Shown: positions 8,484 through 17,797, numbered from the stretch's first letter. The stretch is DNA of 64,000 nucleotides from Chryseobacterium suipulveris (GCF_022811685.1 NZ_CP094532.1:2381501-2445500), one strand, 5' to 3'. Made by a program: numbers and translations. The notes: generated by a model from the letters alone, not told the origin.

Positions 8484-9608
8484 ATGTCTTTATCTGAAAA
8501 AGATTTGCGCCATGTCCGAAAGAAGTTTGAGGACAAGGGAGAAAAAGTTCCCGACAAGATTCGGCTGGGAAATCATTTCGTGGACGACTTTATTTTTGAT
8601 GACCAACAAGCGGCGGACATCCCAATCAATGCGCTTCGAGTCATTTTCAATATCGTTGCAATTATCGGCAATGAACAGTTTCGTCCCGAAGACCGTCCGA
8701 AGCAACTTTCCCTATTTGATGAAGAATTTGAAACAGAAAATAACATTTTCGCCTCCATCAAAATCCGGAACAGTAAAATTTCTCCGAGTGGTTCCACAAA
8801 GCAGGTTGTGGATGCCTATGAGTTTCTCGCCAAATTTAAGATGGGATGGTACAAATCGCTTAATTCAAAAGGGAAAGAAATCAAAACATTTGGCGGACTT
8901 ATTTCTACGCCAACCTATGACCAAAGAGGTTTTACCACATTTCTAATTAGCAGTTACTGGCTGAAAAAATTATTGGTTATTCCCGAATATAATTATGTAC
9001 TCTATCATCTGGTGTATAATATCAGAAACAACAAACACATTATTTTCTCCATCTGGCTTTCAAAAATTCCCGAATCGGGAACAATGCTGAAGCTGGGTAA
9101 TTTCAATAAAAAGTTTGGGTTAAATTATAAAAATACCAAAGATTTCTGCTTCAAATTTCTAAAGCCCATCAAAATCAATCTCGACAGATACAATAGTTTT
9201 TCTTTCCAATACAGGTATGAAAAGGATTCCATATTTATTGTTCCTATCTTAACCAAAGGATTTTCTCATCCATTTGAAGAAGCAAAAAAACTTATAGAAT
9301 CAAACCAAGAGAATTTTAACCAAAGTCATAAAATTAACCGAAGATTGCTCTATTTCAAAAAACGATATAGATTAGACGAAGCCGAAACAGTCCAGTTTTT
9401 CCATCAATACGAAAATATACCGCAGACAAGGGAACTGATTGAAAGAGCCTTCAAGGAATTTATTAGGAACTGCAGAATGAGAAAGATAGCATCGACCGAC
9501 TTTAAAGGTCAAAAATTTCTTATTGAAATTCAGGCACACATAAAGCATTTGTATAGAAATACAAAAATGGGAGAAATATTCCCTAATGGCTATCCGATGA
9601 TTGTCTGA
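8484..9608 (+). CDS. rep: plasmid replication initiator (Rep_3/RepB-type)
   Basis: 374 residues. Two winged-helix-like halves (~30-170 and ~190-300) fit the Rep_3 initiator family of iteron plasmids. Context decides: the gene is followed at once by seven iterons and DnaA boxes (9610-9999). The protein would bind the iterons and open the origin together with DnaA. The start ATG at 8484 follows an AT-rich leader; no strong Shine-Dalgarno is seen, as usual in Bacteroidota. Confidence 0.8.
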   Translation: MSLSEKDLRHVRKKFEDKGEKVPDKIRLGNHFVDDFIFDDQQAADIPINALRVIFNIVAIIGNEQFRPEDRPKQLSLFDEEFETENNIFASIKIRNSKISPSGSTKQVVDAYEFLAKFKMGWYKSLNSKGKEIKTFGGLISTPTYDQRGFTTFLISSYWLKKLLVIPEYNYVLYHLVYNIRNNKHIIFSIWLSKIPESGTMLKLGNFNKKFGLNYKNTKDFCFKFLKPIKINLDRYNSFSFQYRYEKDSIFIVPILTKGFSHPFEEAKKLIESNQENFNQSHKINRRLLYFKKRYRLDEAETVQFFHQYENIPQTRELIERAFKEFIRNCRMRKIASTDFKGQKFLIEIQAHIKHLYRNTKMGEIFPNGYPMIV

Positions 9609-9609
9609 T

Positions 9610-9892
9610 TTCGGAATTGCACTCACCACCAATTCGGAATTGCACTCACTAAAGTTAAAGAAATGTTAAAAATGAACAAAATAACAGCATCGAATTCGGA
9701 ATTGCACTCACCCGAAGATTTAGAAAACACAAAAATTGTGGATAACCTAGCTGTTTTGTGGATAACTACGGTTATCAGAATAAATGGAAAAATCGATTCG
9801 GAATTGCACTCACCCCAAAACAGGCTTTATTTCGGAATTGCACTCACCCAAATTTCGGAATTGAACTCACTAGTTTTCGGAATTGAACTCAC
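9610..9892 (+). repeat. seven 17-bp iterons (oriV)
   Basis: TTCGGAATTGCACTCAC occurs at 9610, 9633, 9695, 9797 and 9831; a variant with A at position 11 (TTCGGAATTGAACTCAC) occurs at 9854 and 9876. All point the same way. Spacing clusters near 22-23 bp (about two helical turns) within the left and right groups, with two DnaA boxes in the central gap. This is a typical iteron array for an upstream-encoded initiator. Confidence 0.92.
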
Positions 9893-9999
9893 CGAAAAAC
9901 ACCATTAAATCCTTTGTGGCAAAAGAAGAATGCCGTTTGCTAAAAGTAATATAAAAATAAATTAAAAGTCTTTTTTATTTAAAAGGGAAATGTGGATAA
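9737..9999 (+). other. DnaA boxes of the origin
   Basis: Perfect 9-mer TGTGGATAA (reverse complement of the consensus TTATCCACA) at 9737-9745, 9757-9765 and 9991-9999. The first two are 20 bp apart within the iteron array; the third lies after an AT-rich stretch (9930-9985) that could be the unwinding region. Confidence 0.85.
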
Positions 10000-10023
10000 G
10001 TAATTTGCATTAAAAGAAAAAAA

Positions 10024-10863
10024 ATGAATTGCGAAAAAGTCAAGCAAAACGTCGGAATTCGGGCGGTTTTGGAGTCGTTCGGGCTGTTTCCGGTCAAAGA
10101 AAATCCGAAAACTGCGTTTTATTTTGCGTTGGACCGGGAGGAAAAAATTCCAAGTCTGGCGGTCGATTTTGTCAAAAACAAGGCGTTCGATTTTGGAAAT
10201 GGAAAAAGTTACGATGTGATTTCAATTGTCCAACAGATAAAGAAATGTTCCGTTTCAGAAGCATTGAAATGCCTTTCAACATTGGATTTTAGAGTTCAAA
10301 ATGAAATAAAATATCACGAAACTACTGGTCAAACATGCAATCAGATTTTAGAAATCAAAGAAATCCAGCATCCTGCATTAATTCAGTATCTGAAGTCCCG
10401 AAGAGTTTTTGAGCAAAAGCATAGGGTTAAGGAAATTCACTACGAATTGAAAGGAAGAAAATATTTCGGAATTGGATTTCAGAATAAGTCCGGAGGTTTT
10501 GAGATTCGCAATCCACAGTCAAAAATATGTTTGGGAAAAAAGGATGTGACGTTGATTGTTAATGATAACAATCTCAAGAACGAGATTCTCATATTTGAGG
10601 GCTTTTTCGATTATCTGACCTACCGAAATTTAGACAAATCAGATAATTCAAACTGTGATTACTTGACTTTAAATTCAACTGCAATGTTTTTCAAGGTGGA
10701 AGAAAAACTGAAACAATATGAGAAAATTTCACTTTTTCTAGACAATGATAAGAATGGGAAATCGGTTAAATTAAAAATTAAAAGTCAATACAAAAATGTA
10801 GAGGATTGCTCTTTAATTTATCATAATTTTAAGGACTTGAACGAGTGGTTTTGTAATATTTGA
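10024..10863 (+). CDS. Toprim-domain protein (primase-like)
   Basis: 279 residues. The N-terminal ~90 residues resemble a CHC2-type primase zinc domain that has lost its cysteines. The C-terminal half has Toprim signatures: Glu in ILIFEGFFDYL (~191) and the acidic pair in LFLDNDKNG (~240-242). Such proteins accompany Bacteroidota mobile elements and probably make primers during plasmid replication or after transfer. It follows the origin in the same direction and ends before the terminator at 10946. Confidence 0.75.
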   Translation: MNCEKVKQNVGIRAVLESFGLFPVKENPKTAFYFALDREEKIPSLAVDFVKNKAFDFGNGKSYDVISIVQQIKKCSVSEALKCLSTLDFRVQNEIKYHETTGQTCNQILEIKEIQHPALIQYLKSRRVFEQKHRVKEIHYELKGRKYFGIGFQNKSGGFEIRNPQSKICLGKKDVTLIVNDNNLKNEILIFEGFFDYLTYRNLDKSDNSNCDYLTLNSTAMFFKVEEKLKQYEKISLFLDNDKNGKSVKLKIKSQYKNVEDCSLIYHNFKDLNEWFCNI

Positions 10864-10945
10864 TCAGTTTAAATCATTGGAGAAACCATTTTCCAATGAA
10901 TTTCCTTTAGTTTTCCATTAACAACCACGTCCATTGATTAAGTTT

Positions 10946-10965
10946 CCCAACTGCGGTTGGGCTTT
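10946..10965 (+). terminator. Rho-independent terminator
   Basis: CCCAAC (10946-10951), loop TGCG, GTTGGG (10956-10961), followed by CTTTT. It lies about 85 bp after the Toprim gene. Confidence 0.75.
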
Positions 10966-10979
10966 TACGTTTGCAAATG

Positions 10980-11163
10980 TAGGACGGCACCACCCACACA
11001 AAAAAATCTTTTTGGGTTTCTAAAAAAATTCTTTCCACAAGCTCCAACAATTTTTCCAGACACTCCTAAATCCTTCGGACAAAAAGATTTCAAGCCCGAT
11101 TCGGAATTTTCTGCCTTTATCCAGCGGAACCGAATCGGGTTTTGTATGGATGGTGCCGTCCTA
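10980..11163. repeat. nested long inverted repeats
   Basis: Outer arms TAGGACGGCACCA (10980-10992) and TGGTGCCGTCCTA (11151-11163) are perfect and continue imperfectly inward. Inner arms CCCGATTCGG (11095-11104) and CCGAATCGGG (11130-11139) are perfect. No good gene lies inside. The DNA can fold into a cruciform or double hairpin. It may be a single-strand initiation site, an oriT or a small non-autonomous element; the rest of 10864-11397 holds no gene I can support. Confidence 0.6.
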
Positions 11164-11397
11164 TGTTCATGGGCAAAGAAAAAGCCGGAACCTCAGTTGT
11201 ACGAATCAAATCAACCATAGACGTTCTTTGAAATCAACGGAAAAACAATAAAAATCCAGCAAAAAATACTGTTTTCTAACTTAATATAAAAAAAGAAAAA
11301 TGCCGAGTGTCCTCGATACCAAATCAATTCACTCCCAACATTTGACCTTTGACAAAACAAAAATTAACAAAATATTAACATTTTAAAATTTAAGATT

Positions 11398-11496
11398 ATG
11401 AACACAATCGTAGGTAGAATTACCAAAAATGCAGAAATCAACACCTTGAAAAACGATAAACAGGTCGTAAACTTTTCGGTAGCACCCAATGACTAA
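11398..11496 (+). pseudogene. ssb: 5' remnant of ssb (single-stranded DNA-binding protein)
   Basis: MNTIVGRITKNAEINTLKND followed by KQVVNFSVAPND matches the N-terminus of Bacteroidota plasmid SSB proteins, then hits a stop after 32 codons. The reading frame decays into the left edge of the cassette region (half palindromic site near 11560-11590, then IS1182-type element). The remainder of ssb is not in the window. This marks backbone DNA interrupted by the resistance region. Confidence 0.7.
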
Positions 11497-11593
11497 ATTA
11501 CTAAAAAAAGTGGAATTGAAAAGCATATGCGGCTAAATATTTAGGCTTTTCAATTCAAGACTTCATCCCGCATTTTGCCAATACAATGTGCTT

Positions 11594-13377
11594 GTTGCAC
11601 AACTCCTTTTCCAAAGTTAAACTATTTTTTGATGGTGAAGGTTTTTTGTTAAAAAAAATAACACAAAATATTGTTATCCAGTTGGTTATGTTACTTGTTT
11701 GTCGTAAATTAGCATATGCAAGGACGAAAAGATTTTACCCCGAAACTGTTTTATGAGCTGAGCTTAGACCGTTTGGTTCCCGCAGATAACCTTTATCGCA
11801 AAGTAAACCAAGAATTGGATTTGCATTTCTTGTATCAATCTACCCAAAAATATTATGGCACAGAAGGCCAGCAGAGCATTGATCCAGTGGTTTTCTTCAA
11901 GATACTTTTAGTAGGCTATCTCAACAACATTAACAGCGATCGGGCTTTACTGCGCTACTGCAGCAACAGTCTGGATGTGCGTCTTTTTCTGGGCTATGAC
12001 CTGGACGAGGATCTTCCATGGCATTCTACCCTGAGCCGTACGAGGCAGCTCTTTGGCGAGGAACTTTTTCTGGAGCTCTTCCGAAAAGTGCTTTCGCTGT
12101 GTGTGCAGAAAGGTATGGTTCGGGGCAAACGCATAGCCGTAGACTCCGCCTTCATCAAAGCCAATGCAAGCATGGATTCCTTGGTGGAGAAAGAAGTTTT
12201 AGAAGACGCTTCCGCCTTCGTGGATGAGTTGGAGGAGAACAGTGAATACAAGGTGACCACTGCGCGAAAAAAGCTGGTGGATCGTCACCATAACTGGAAA
12301 CGTGAAGCCTATAAAGATATGCCCGGCAATACGAAAACTGAACGCAAAGATGAAGATGGGAATGAAATACGCCCTAAGTTTTTGAGCAATCACACGCATT
12401 ACAGCCCCACAGATCCCGATGCGAAAATCTCTGTAAAACCCGGAAAAGCACGCCAGCTGAATTATTCCGGACAGCTGGCTGTAGATGATGCGCACCATCT
12501 CATTACCGGCGCGTGCGCCAGCACAGCGGGGAGTAAAGATTCTGCGATTTTACCCGATATTATGAATCAGACACTCGAAAATCTGTCTCTAAACCAAATA
12601 CAGATTGATGAAGTCCTGGCCGATGCCGGATACAGCAGCGGCGAGGCCTTAAAGTACTGCAAAGAGAAAGGAATCAACGCCTATGTGCCCAACTTCGGAC
12701 AGTATAAACCCGAACGCGAAGGATTTTATTACAACAAATCCGAAAACCGTTACGAATGCCAAAAGCCCGGCGGAAACCATGCCGTATTGCTCTTCAAAGG
12801 CACCAAAACCGACAGCAAAGGCTACTCGAAGAACATTTACCGAAGTTCAGAAAAGGACTGCGGCAAATGTCCCTTACGGGCGGAATGCTGCGGAAAGGTC
12901 ACGAAGTTCAAGAAACTGGATGACAGCATCTACAAACCACTGTACGATGAAATGCACGAAAAACTCAACCGAAATCCCAATTACACGCGGTTCTTAACCA
13001 AACGCCGAAGCTCGCGCGTAGAGCCGGTGCTGGGAACCCTCATCAACCATCATAACATGAAAAGAGTGAATACCCGAGGAATAAAAAATGCCAACAAACA
13101 CGTTCTGATGGCTGCCCTCACCTACAATCTGAAGAAATACCTGAAGTTCTTCACCCGAAAAGTGCACCGCAATGCCCAAATCATGAACCTTCCGAAGGGG
13201 AAGTTTTGGTTTTGGCAGAACCTCATTCCCAACGCTTCAATAACCTCCATCTAAGCCACCCTAAAATCCAAAAAACTCTCACCGCTAAAAACAACAACCT
13301 CTCTTAAATCGCCTTAAAAGAGGTTGGTTTTTATAGACTTTTCACAACTTAAGGCAGAAAGATCTGGGTTGTGCAAC
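11594..13377 (+). mobile_element. IS1182-family-like insertion sequence
   Basis: Terminal inverted repeats GTTGCACAAC (11594-11603) and GTTGTGCAAC (13368-13377) bound a single transposase gene. The left flank (CATTTTGCCAATACAATGT) looks like the right arm of the palindromic cassette sites found further right, so this element probably landed in or next to such a site. I could not identify a clean target duplication. Confidence 0.75.
11716..13254 (+). CDS. IS1182-family transposase
   Basis: 512 residues, the usual size for IS1182 transposases. The N-terminus (FTPKLFYELSLDRLVPADN) and the DDE-type catalytic part are typical: Asp in GKRIAVDSAFIKANAS, Asp in LADAGYSSG, and a C-terminal Cys cluster (CGKCPLRAECCG) followed by RRSSRVEPVLGTL with the catalytic Glu. 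It is intact and probably functional. It is the only gene of the element at 11594-13377. Confidence 0.88.
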   Translation: MQGRKDFTPKLFYELSLDRLVPADNLYRKVNQELDLHFLYQSTQKYYGTEGQQSIDPVVFFKILLVGYLNNINSDRALLRYCSNSLDVRLFLGYDLDEDLPWHSTLSRTRQLFGEELFLELFRKVLSLCVQKGMVRGKRIAVDSAFIKANASMDSLVEKEVLEDASAFVDELEENSEYKVTTARKKLVDRHHNWKREAYKDMPGNTKTERKDEDGNEIRPKFLSNHTHYSPTDPDAKISVKPGKARQLNYSGQLAVDDAHHLITGACASTAGSKDSAILPDIMNQTLENLSLNQIQIDEVLADAGYSSGEALKYCKEKGINAYVPNFGQYKPEREGFYYNKSENRYECQKPGGNHAVLLFKGTKTDSKGYSKNIYRSSEKDCGKCPLRAECCGKVTKFKKLDDSIYKPLYDEMHEKLNRNPNYTRFLTKRRSSRVEPVLGTLINHHNMKRVNTRGIKNANKHVLMAALTYNLKKYLKFFTRKVHRNAQIMNLPKGKFWFWQNLIPNASITSI

Positions 13378-13461
13378 GGTTACCAATGTTGAACTAAACC
13401 TTCGGTAGCTTTCTCAGCGCTATATTTAGTTACTTTGTAAAACTAATTAAAAATCAGTAAA

Positions 13462-14411
13462 ATGGCAACAAAAAAAAGAGTGTAGAAGAGCTTAGAGAAA
13501 ACAAGATCATCAATCAGGCAAAGCGCGAAGTTCCGGGATTTGCGGAGCTTTTGCATAGGTTTGAACGTACGGTTTCTGTATTGGGAAGAAGCCAAAGTAC
13601 CTTTCAAAATTACTCCAGACACGTCGCTGCGGTGTCGCTACATTTCGGAAAAATTCCTACAGAATTGGATCCCGAGCAAATTCACGATTACCTTTTTTAC
13701 CTTCAGAAAAAATCAAAATCACCTTCACAGTCGTATTTTAAACACACCGTTTACGGACTTCGATTTCTGCTTAAATCGGAAGGTTTGAGCTATGATTATT
13801 TGAGTCTTCCGGAAATTAAAAGAGAGAAAAAACTGCCTGTAGTGCTTAGTAAACAGGAGGTTTGGCAGATGTTGTCCGGCTGTAAACTTTTAAAACATAA
13901 AATTTTGATCGGCATTCTTTACGGCTGCGGATTGCGCTGTATGGAAGTTCGAAATCTCCGTTTGTGCGACTTAGATTTTGGTCGAAAACAACTCAAAGTG
14001 GTTCAGGGAAAAGGCAAAAAAGACCGCTATTTACCACTTTCCGAACATCTGATTCGTGGGCTCAAAAAGTATATCGAAGCGGAAAAACCGGAAGATTATC
14101 TCTTTGGAGAACCTCGTGGAGGGCGTGCTGGTGGCGATTTCGATTCCCGTTACTCCCAGCGCGGCGTTCAGTGGGCGGTAAAGCAGGCATCAAAAACGGC
14201 AAATATCCTGAAAGAAGTGAGTGTCCATACGCTTCGGCACAGTTTTGCGACGCATCTTCTGGAAGATGGGATGGATATTTTGAGCATCAAAAATCTTCTC
14301 GGTCACGAAAGTATCGATACCACGCTGGTTTATCTTCAAATTGCCCAGCTTTCAACCCAAAAACTCTTTTCACCGCTCGATACCCTTTTTTCAGAATTTG
14401 GGAAAAAATGA
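13462..14411 (+). CDS. tyrosine recombinase of element A1 (-1 shift near start)
   Basis: The zero-frame ATG at 13462 runs into a stop after seven codons. Shifting -1 on the A-run just after MAT gives MATKKKSVEELRENK, which continues in frame into HRFERTVSVLGRS and the full recombinase (~316 aa). The alternative start is TTG at 13551 (286 aa). Catalytic residues: Arg in GCGLRCMEVR, HTLRHSF, LLGHESIDTT and Tyr in LVYLQ. Its stop overlaps the transposase start (ATGA). The C-terminal SPLDTL tail resembles that of the cassette recombinase at 39981. Confidence 0.8.
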
Positions 14412-15574
14412 GCGGTTTAAAAACCTCAAAAAAACAGTCAGTTCAACCTCAATCTCAACCTCAATACGAAGTCGCCGATGTTTTAAACAAATTAGGTTCA
14501 AAATTGGAAGATTTAGGACTTAATTCTTGGCAATTACGAACACTTTCAGCGTTGAAAAAATGCCGTACCTCTGCTTTGGGTGGTCATATTGACGCTTGTG
14601 ATGAATGTGGAAATGTAAGCATCAGTTACAACTCCTGCCGAAACCGTCATTGCCCAAAATGTCAGAGCAAAAACCGAGAGCAATGGATTGAAAATCGGGA
14701 AACCGAACTGCTTCCGGTACCTTATTTCCACGTGGTTTTTACGCTTCCTGATGTATTGAACAAAACCGCGCTTCACGAGCCCAAAATGTTGTACGATTTT
14801 TTATTTGAATCTGCCTGGGAAACGCTTCAAACGTTTGGTGAAAATCGAGGTTTAAAAATGGGAATGATTGCTGTTTTGCACACTTGGGGGCAGAATCTGA
14901 GCCTTCATCCGCATTTGCACTGCATTGTTCCGGGCGGTGGAGTGGATGAAAGCGGAGCTTGGAAAAATCTACGTTCAGACGGCAAATTTTTGTTTCCGGT
15001 AAAGGCTTTGAGTAAAGTTTTCAGGGCTAAATTTTGTGAGAAATTAAAAGATAAAAACTTTGAAGAGTATACCAAAATCAGGCAAAATCTGTGGGAAAAG
15101 TCTTGGGTTGTTTACGCCAAAAAGCCTTTTGGAAGCCCAAAATCTGTGGTAGAATATTTGGGCAGATACACGCATAAAATCGCCATCAGCAACCAGAGAA
15201 TCAGGAAAATTGACGCGGAAACGGTAACTTTTTCTTACAAAGATTACCGCCAAAAAGGCATCAAAAAGCAGATGGTTTTGAGCCATGAAGAGTTTATCCG
15301 CCGTTTTGTGATGCATATTTTACCGAAAAGATTTGTAAAAATCCGTCATTATGGTTTTTTGAGCAGCACCTGGAAGCGTATCAAACTTAAAAATCTACAA
15401 CAAAATTTAGGCATCCAGCCCAAAGAAAAGCTTCCGCCAAAAGCTTTTCAGCCGAAATGTACGTGTTGTAAAGATGGAAATCTTGTGACGATTGCCACGT
15501 TCGATCTACGAGGTCCGCCAAGTTGGTTTTTGGAGATGAGCCGAAATTTACCTGCTCCTAAATCTGCATTTTAG
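14408..15574 (+). CDS. IS91-family HUH transposase (A1)
   Basis: 388 residues from the ATG at 14408, which overlaps the recombinase stop. The N-terminal zinc-binding region (CRTSALGGHIDACDECG...CRNRHCPKC) is followed by the HUH motif HPHLH (~167-171) and the paired tyrosines YLGRY (Y250/Y254), as in IS91 rolling-circle transposases. A C-terminal CxCC...C cluster is also present. It should nick and replicate the element by a rolling-circle mechanism. Confidence 0.9.
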   Translation: MSGLKTSKKQSVQPQSQPQYEVADVLNKLGSKLEDLGLNSWQLRTLSALKKCRTSALGGHIDACDECGNVSISYNSCRNRHCPKCQSKNREQWIENRETELLPVPYFHVVFTLPDVLNKTALHEPKMLYDFLFESAWETLQTFGENRGLKMGMIAVLHTWGQNLSLHPHLHCIVPGGGVDESGAWKNLRSDGKFLFPVKALSKVFRAKFCEKLKDKNFEEYTKIRQNLWEKSWVVYAKKPFGSPKSVVEYLGRYTHKIAISNQRIRKIDAETVTFSYKDYRQKGIKKQMVLSHEEFIRRFVMHILPKRFVKIRHYGFLSSTWKRIKLKNLQQNLGIQPKEKLPPKAFQPKCTCCKDGNLVTIATFDLRGPPSWFLEMSRNLPAPKSAF

Positions 15575-15824
15575 CGGATTTGGGTAAGGGAAATGTTAAC
15601 CTAACGTGAAGGAAAGCACGATAAAACCAAGAAAAACTCGCCAAAATCACCCACAAAAAAAGAGACTCTTCTCAAAGTCTCTTGTATCTCTAAAAATCTT
15701 TTGTCGATAAACCCATAGTGTGGGAAAATACCCAACCAAAAGCTGCCGAAGGTTCCGTTCAACAGGGTTTTCATTGTTCGTGCTGCGCACGCAACGAAAA
15801 CTTAGCTATTATCTGCCGTATTTT

Positions 15825-16379
15825 TCATTTCTTTTTAATACATACTTGTGAAATTCCTGTCCAGTAGCAAGTTCCAGAACCAAGTTTTTTGAACTGTTGC
15901 GAATGTAATTTTTTAAGATTTAATTGTTTGTCAATAATTGTGGCTAAAAATTGAGCCTTTCTTCGACATTCATTTGGTTCAATTGTTTTTGATTCACTTT
16001 CTGGATAGACTTCATCAAAACCCTTGTTAAGAATGATTTTATTTTCTGTCACTGTAAAATTTAGTATATCGCCATCTAGATAAAAGTCACCACAATTAAT
16101 TTTGTCATCCTCATTTTTCAATTGTAATATTCCATTATTCTTAAGGTCATTTATAATTATTTTCGCAATATTCTTATTTATTCTCTTTGTTTTGGTTATG
16201 TCCCTTTTACTTTTTTGTTTATGAAATTTTGAATTGATAGTTCCAGAAAATTTTTTATTATTTTTTTCTCTTAATATTACATTTTGCTCTCTTCCACAAA
16301 ATGATATTTCATAAATCCTATTTTGTGAACTTACAGTGTTAAATAAAAATATCAGAATTACTACAGCGAATCTCTTCAT
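15825..16379 (-). CDS. small secreted cassette protein, unknown function
   Basis: 184 residues from the ATG at 16379 (MKRFAVVILIFLFNTVSSQ, a signal peptide). The open frame is longer upstream, but that part lies inside the palindromic site, so the inner start is chosen. No recognisable domain; four cysteines in the mature protein (in FCGREQ, NCGDF, NECRR, GTCYW) suggest disulfides. It is the last unit of the array, between element A1 and site 16388-16517. Confidence 0.6.
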   Translation of the reverse strand: MKRFAVVILIFLFNTVSSQNRIYEISFCGREQNVILREKNNKKFSGTINSKFHKQKSKRDITKTKRINKNIAKIIINDLKNNGILQLKNEDDKINCGDFYLDGDILNFTVTENKIILNKGFDEVYPESESKTIEPNECRRKAQFLATIIDKQLNLKKLHSQQFKKLGSGTCYWTGISQVCIKKK

Positions 16380-16387
16380 AATATGGC

Positions 16388-16517
16388 AGATAACGGTTAC
16401 GTATTGGCGATGGTGCGGCTTTAACGCGGACTTTTTCTTATTATAAAATAATCTGCGGAATATCAAAAATAATTAAAATTGCGATTCCTCCGCGCTATTG
16501 CCAATACGATGTTATCT
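16388..16517. repeat. attC-like palindromic cassette site 1
   Basis: AGATAAC (16388-16394) and GTTATCT (16511-16517) bound imperfect arms: AAC-GGTTA-CGTATTGGCGAT on the left against AAC-AT-CGTATTGGCAAT (reverse complement of the right arm). It lies exactly between two minus-strand genes. Confidence 0.8.
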
Positions 16518-17651
16518 GGCGTTTTTATTTTCAATTAATTCTTTCAGCAAGTTTTCTAGAACTTCATTTCCGTTTTGTTGATAGATAATTCCGTGGTCAC
16601 CATTTGCTATAGATTCAAAATGCCAATTCCTTGACTTGTTTGTGTTATATATTTTTTCTACATCATCAAACTTAAAAACAGAATCATCTTTTGTATGGAT
16701 TTCATAAAAAGGTTTATCGAAATTGAAATTAATATTTCCAATCTCTAATTTAGGATTAGCAGAAATCGCATAAAAACCTGTAAAAATACTTGGTCTTTGA
16801 GAAGCAAACCAAAAAGTTGCTGTGCCACCATTTGACATTCCTCCCAAATAAATATTTTTTTTATCTATATTATAAGTAGATTTAACTTGAGTCAGAATTT
16901 TATAGATGTTCTGAAAAGCCTTTTTTTGATTCATCCAGCCAAAATCTTTCTTACCAAATGGATAAATAATTATGGAATTAAAATGGTCTGCAACTTTAAA
17001 AATTGGTTCTTGCGTTATTTCAGGTTTATCAAAATTGAAATTTTCTGTCGAATTAATTCCTCCGTGTAGATATATTATCGCTTTTGTAGGTTTATTAGCG
17101 TTGTAATTTTTGGGAACAAAGACTAAATATGGAACATTGATATTTTCCGCGCTTGAATAATATAATGCAAAGCCAGAATTGGCGGTATTAAATTTTGATC
17201 TTTTTTTTTGAATAGCATTCTTTGTTATAGTGGAAACCCATTTTTTAGATTTTGCTTCTTCAATTAATTTTTTATCTGCAAATTTATTTTGCATAGTGTT
17301 GATAATTGAAGCCCATTTTTCTGTGCTTTTTAATTCCTTGAAATTTTTATCTTTTTTAATAAAATCTATTTCTCCATCTTTTAATCCTAAACCTTTTTCA
17401 GCAGCAACATTAAGCCAGTTTAAAGCATCTTCGTCTTTTTTACAATTGACAGCAGAAAGAGAAGCATAGTAATAGTCGTATATGGTACCTTGATTACTAT
17501 CTATTAATAGAGGTTTAAATATTTCATAAGCGTTACAAAAATCTTTTTTGCTTACAAATTCTTCTGCTTTCGCTATTTGTTGTTCATAATTTTGAGCAAA
17601 AGAGAAACTAATAAGTAAAGTTGCTAAAATTGTAAAAATTGTTCTTTTCAT
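16512..17651 (-). CDS. secreted TPR-like + alpha/beta-hydrolase (esterase) cassette protein
   Basis: 379 residues with a signal peptide (residues 1-19, ending SFSFAQ). Residues ~20-110 look like TPR-type helices; from ~165 on there is an alpha/beta-hydrolase fold: AIIYLHGGINS (oxyanion region), nucleophile Ser in GGMSNGG, an Asp in HTKDDSVF and His in NGDHGI. This resembles phospholipase/carboxylesterase or poly-hydroxyalkanoate depolymerase-like enzymes. Substrate unknown. It occupies one cassette between two palindromic sites; its stop overlaps the GTTATCTGGCG side of site 1. Confidence 0.7.
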   Translation of the reverse strand: MKRTIFTILATLLISFSFAQNYEQQIAKAEEFVSKKDFCNAYEIFKPLLIDSNQGTIYDYYYASLSAVNCKKDEDALNWLNVAAEKGLGLKDGEIDFIKKDKNFKELKSTEKWASIINTMQNKFADKKLIEEAKSKKWVSTITKNAIQKKRSKFNTANSGFALYYSSAENINVPYLVFVPKNYNANKPTKAIIYLHGGINSTENFNFDKPEITQEPIFKVADHFNSIIIYPFGKKDFGWMNQKKAFQNIYKILTQVKSTYNIDKKNIYLGGMSNGGTATFWFASQRPSIFTGFYAISANPKLEIGNINFNFDKPFYEIHTKDDSVFKFDDVEKIYNTNKSRNWHFESIANGDHGIIYQQNGNEVLENLLKELIENKNAR

Positions 17652-17669
17652 ACTTTTTTTTAAAATGAC

Positions 17670-17797
17670 AGATAACGTGCCGCGTATTGGCGATGGGCGG
17701 GATTTTTAGCGCAAAAGTTCAAACGAAGGACGAATGTTGAACCTTGCACAAATGTCCAATCGAAGCCGTTCAGCCCGCCTATTGCCAATACGATGTT
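17670..17797. repeat. attC-like palindromic cassette site 2, split by element B
   Basis: AGATAAC (17670-17676) and arm CGTATTGGCGATGGGCGGG; right arm CCCGCCTATTGCCAATACGAT ends in GTT (17795-17797), where element B begins. The other half of the core, GTACAAC, resumes at 20188 after the element. Confidence 0.8.

Larger units (their letters stand above)
13391..15810 (+). mobile_element. IS91-type element with tyrosine recombinase, copy A1
   Basis: 2.42-kb element with two genes: a tyrosine recombinase and an IS91-type HUH transposase. The left end GAACTAAACC starts directly after GTT; the right end is CTTAGCTATT after a terminal hairpin (~15764-15802). Inverted repeats of about 25 bp lie at the left junction and at 15739-15763. 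The flanking cassette resumes with ATCTGCC at 15811, so the insertion is exactly in a cassette core (GTT|ATCTGCC). It is identical over its length, as far as I can read, to copy A2 at 36856-39275. Confidence 0.85.

Noticed and set aside
9610..9892. CRISPR array
   Set aside because: Repeats are 17 bp with irregular gaps (6-85 bp), two variants, DnaA boxes inside and no cas genes; iterons fit fully.
9663..9908. 81-aa open frame across the iterons
   Set aside because: Its SELHSP repeats are simply translated iterons; no gene context and the DNA is better explained as origin.
11594..13377. Exact target duplication of the IS1182-type element
   Set aside because: Flanks (TGCTT on the left, GGTTACC on the right) do not match convincingly.
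13964..14407. Extended N-terminus of the A1 transposase (536 aa) and equivalents in B, C, A2
   Set aside because: The extra residues are an out-of-frame reading of the recombinase gene; the ATG overlapping the recombinase stop gives a normal-length IS91 transposase.
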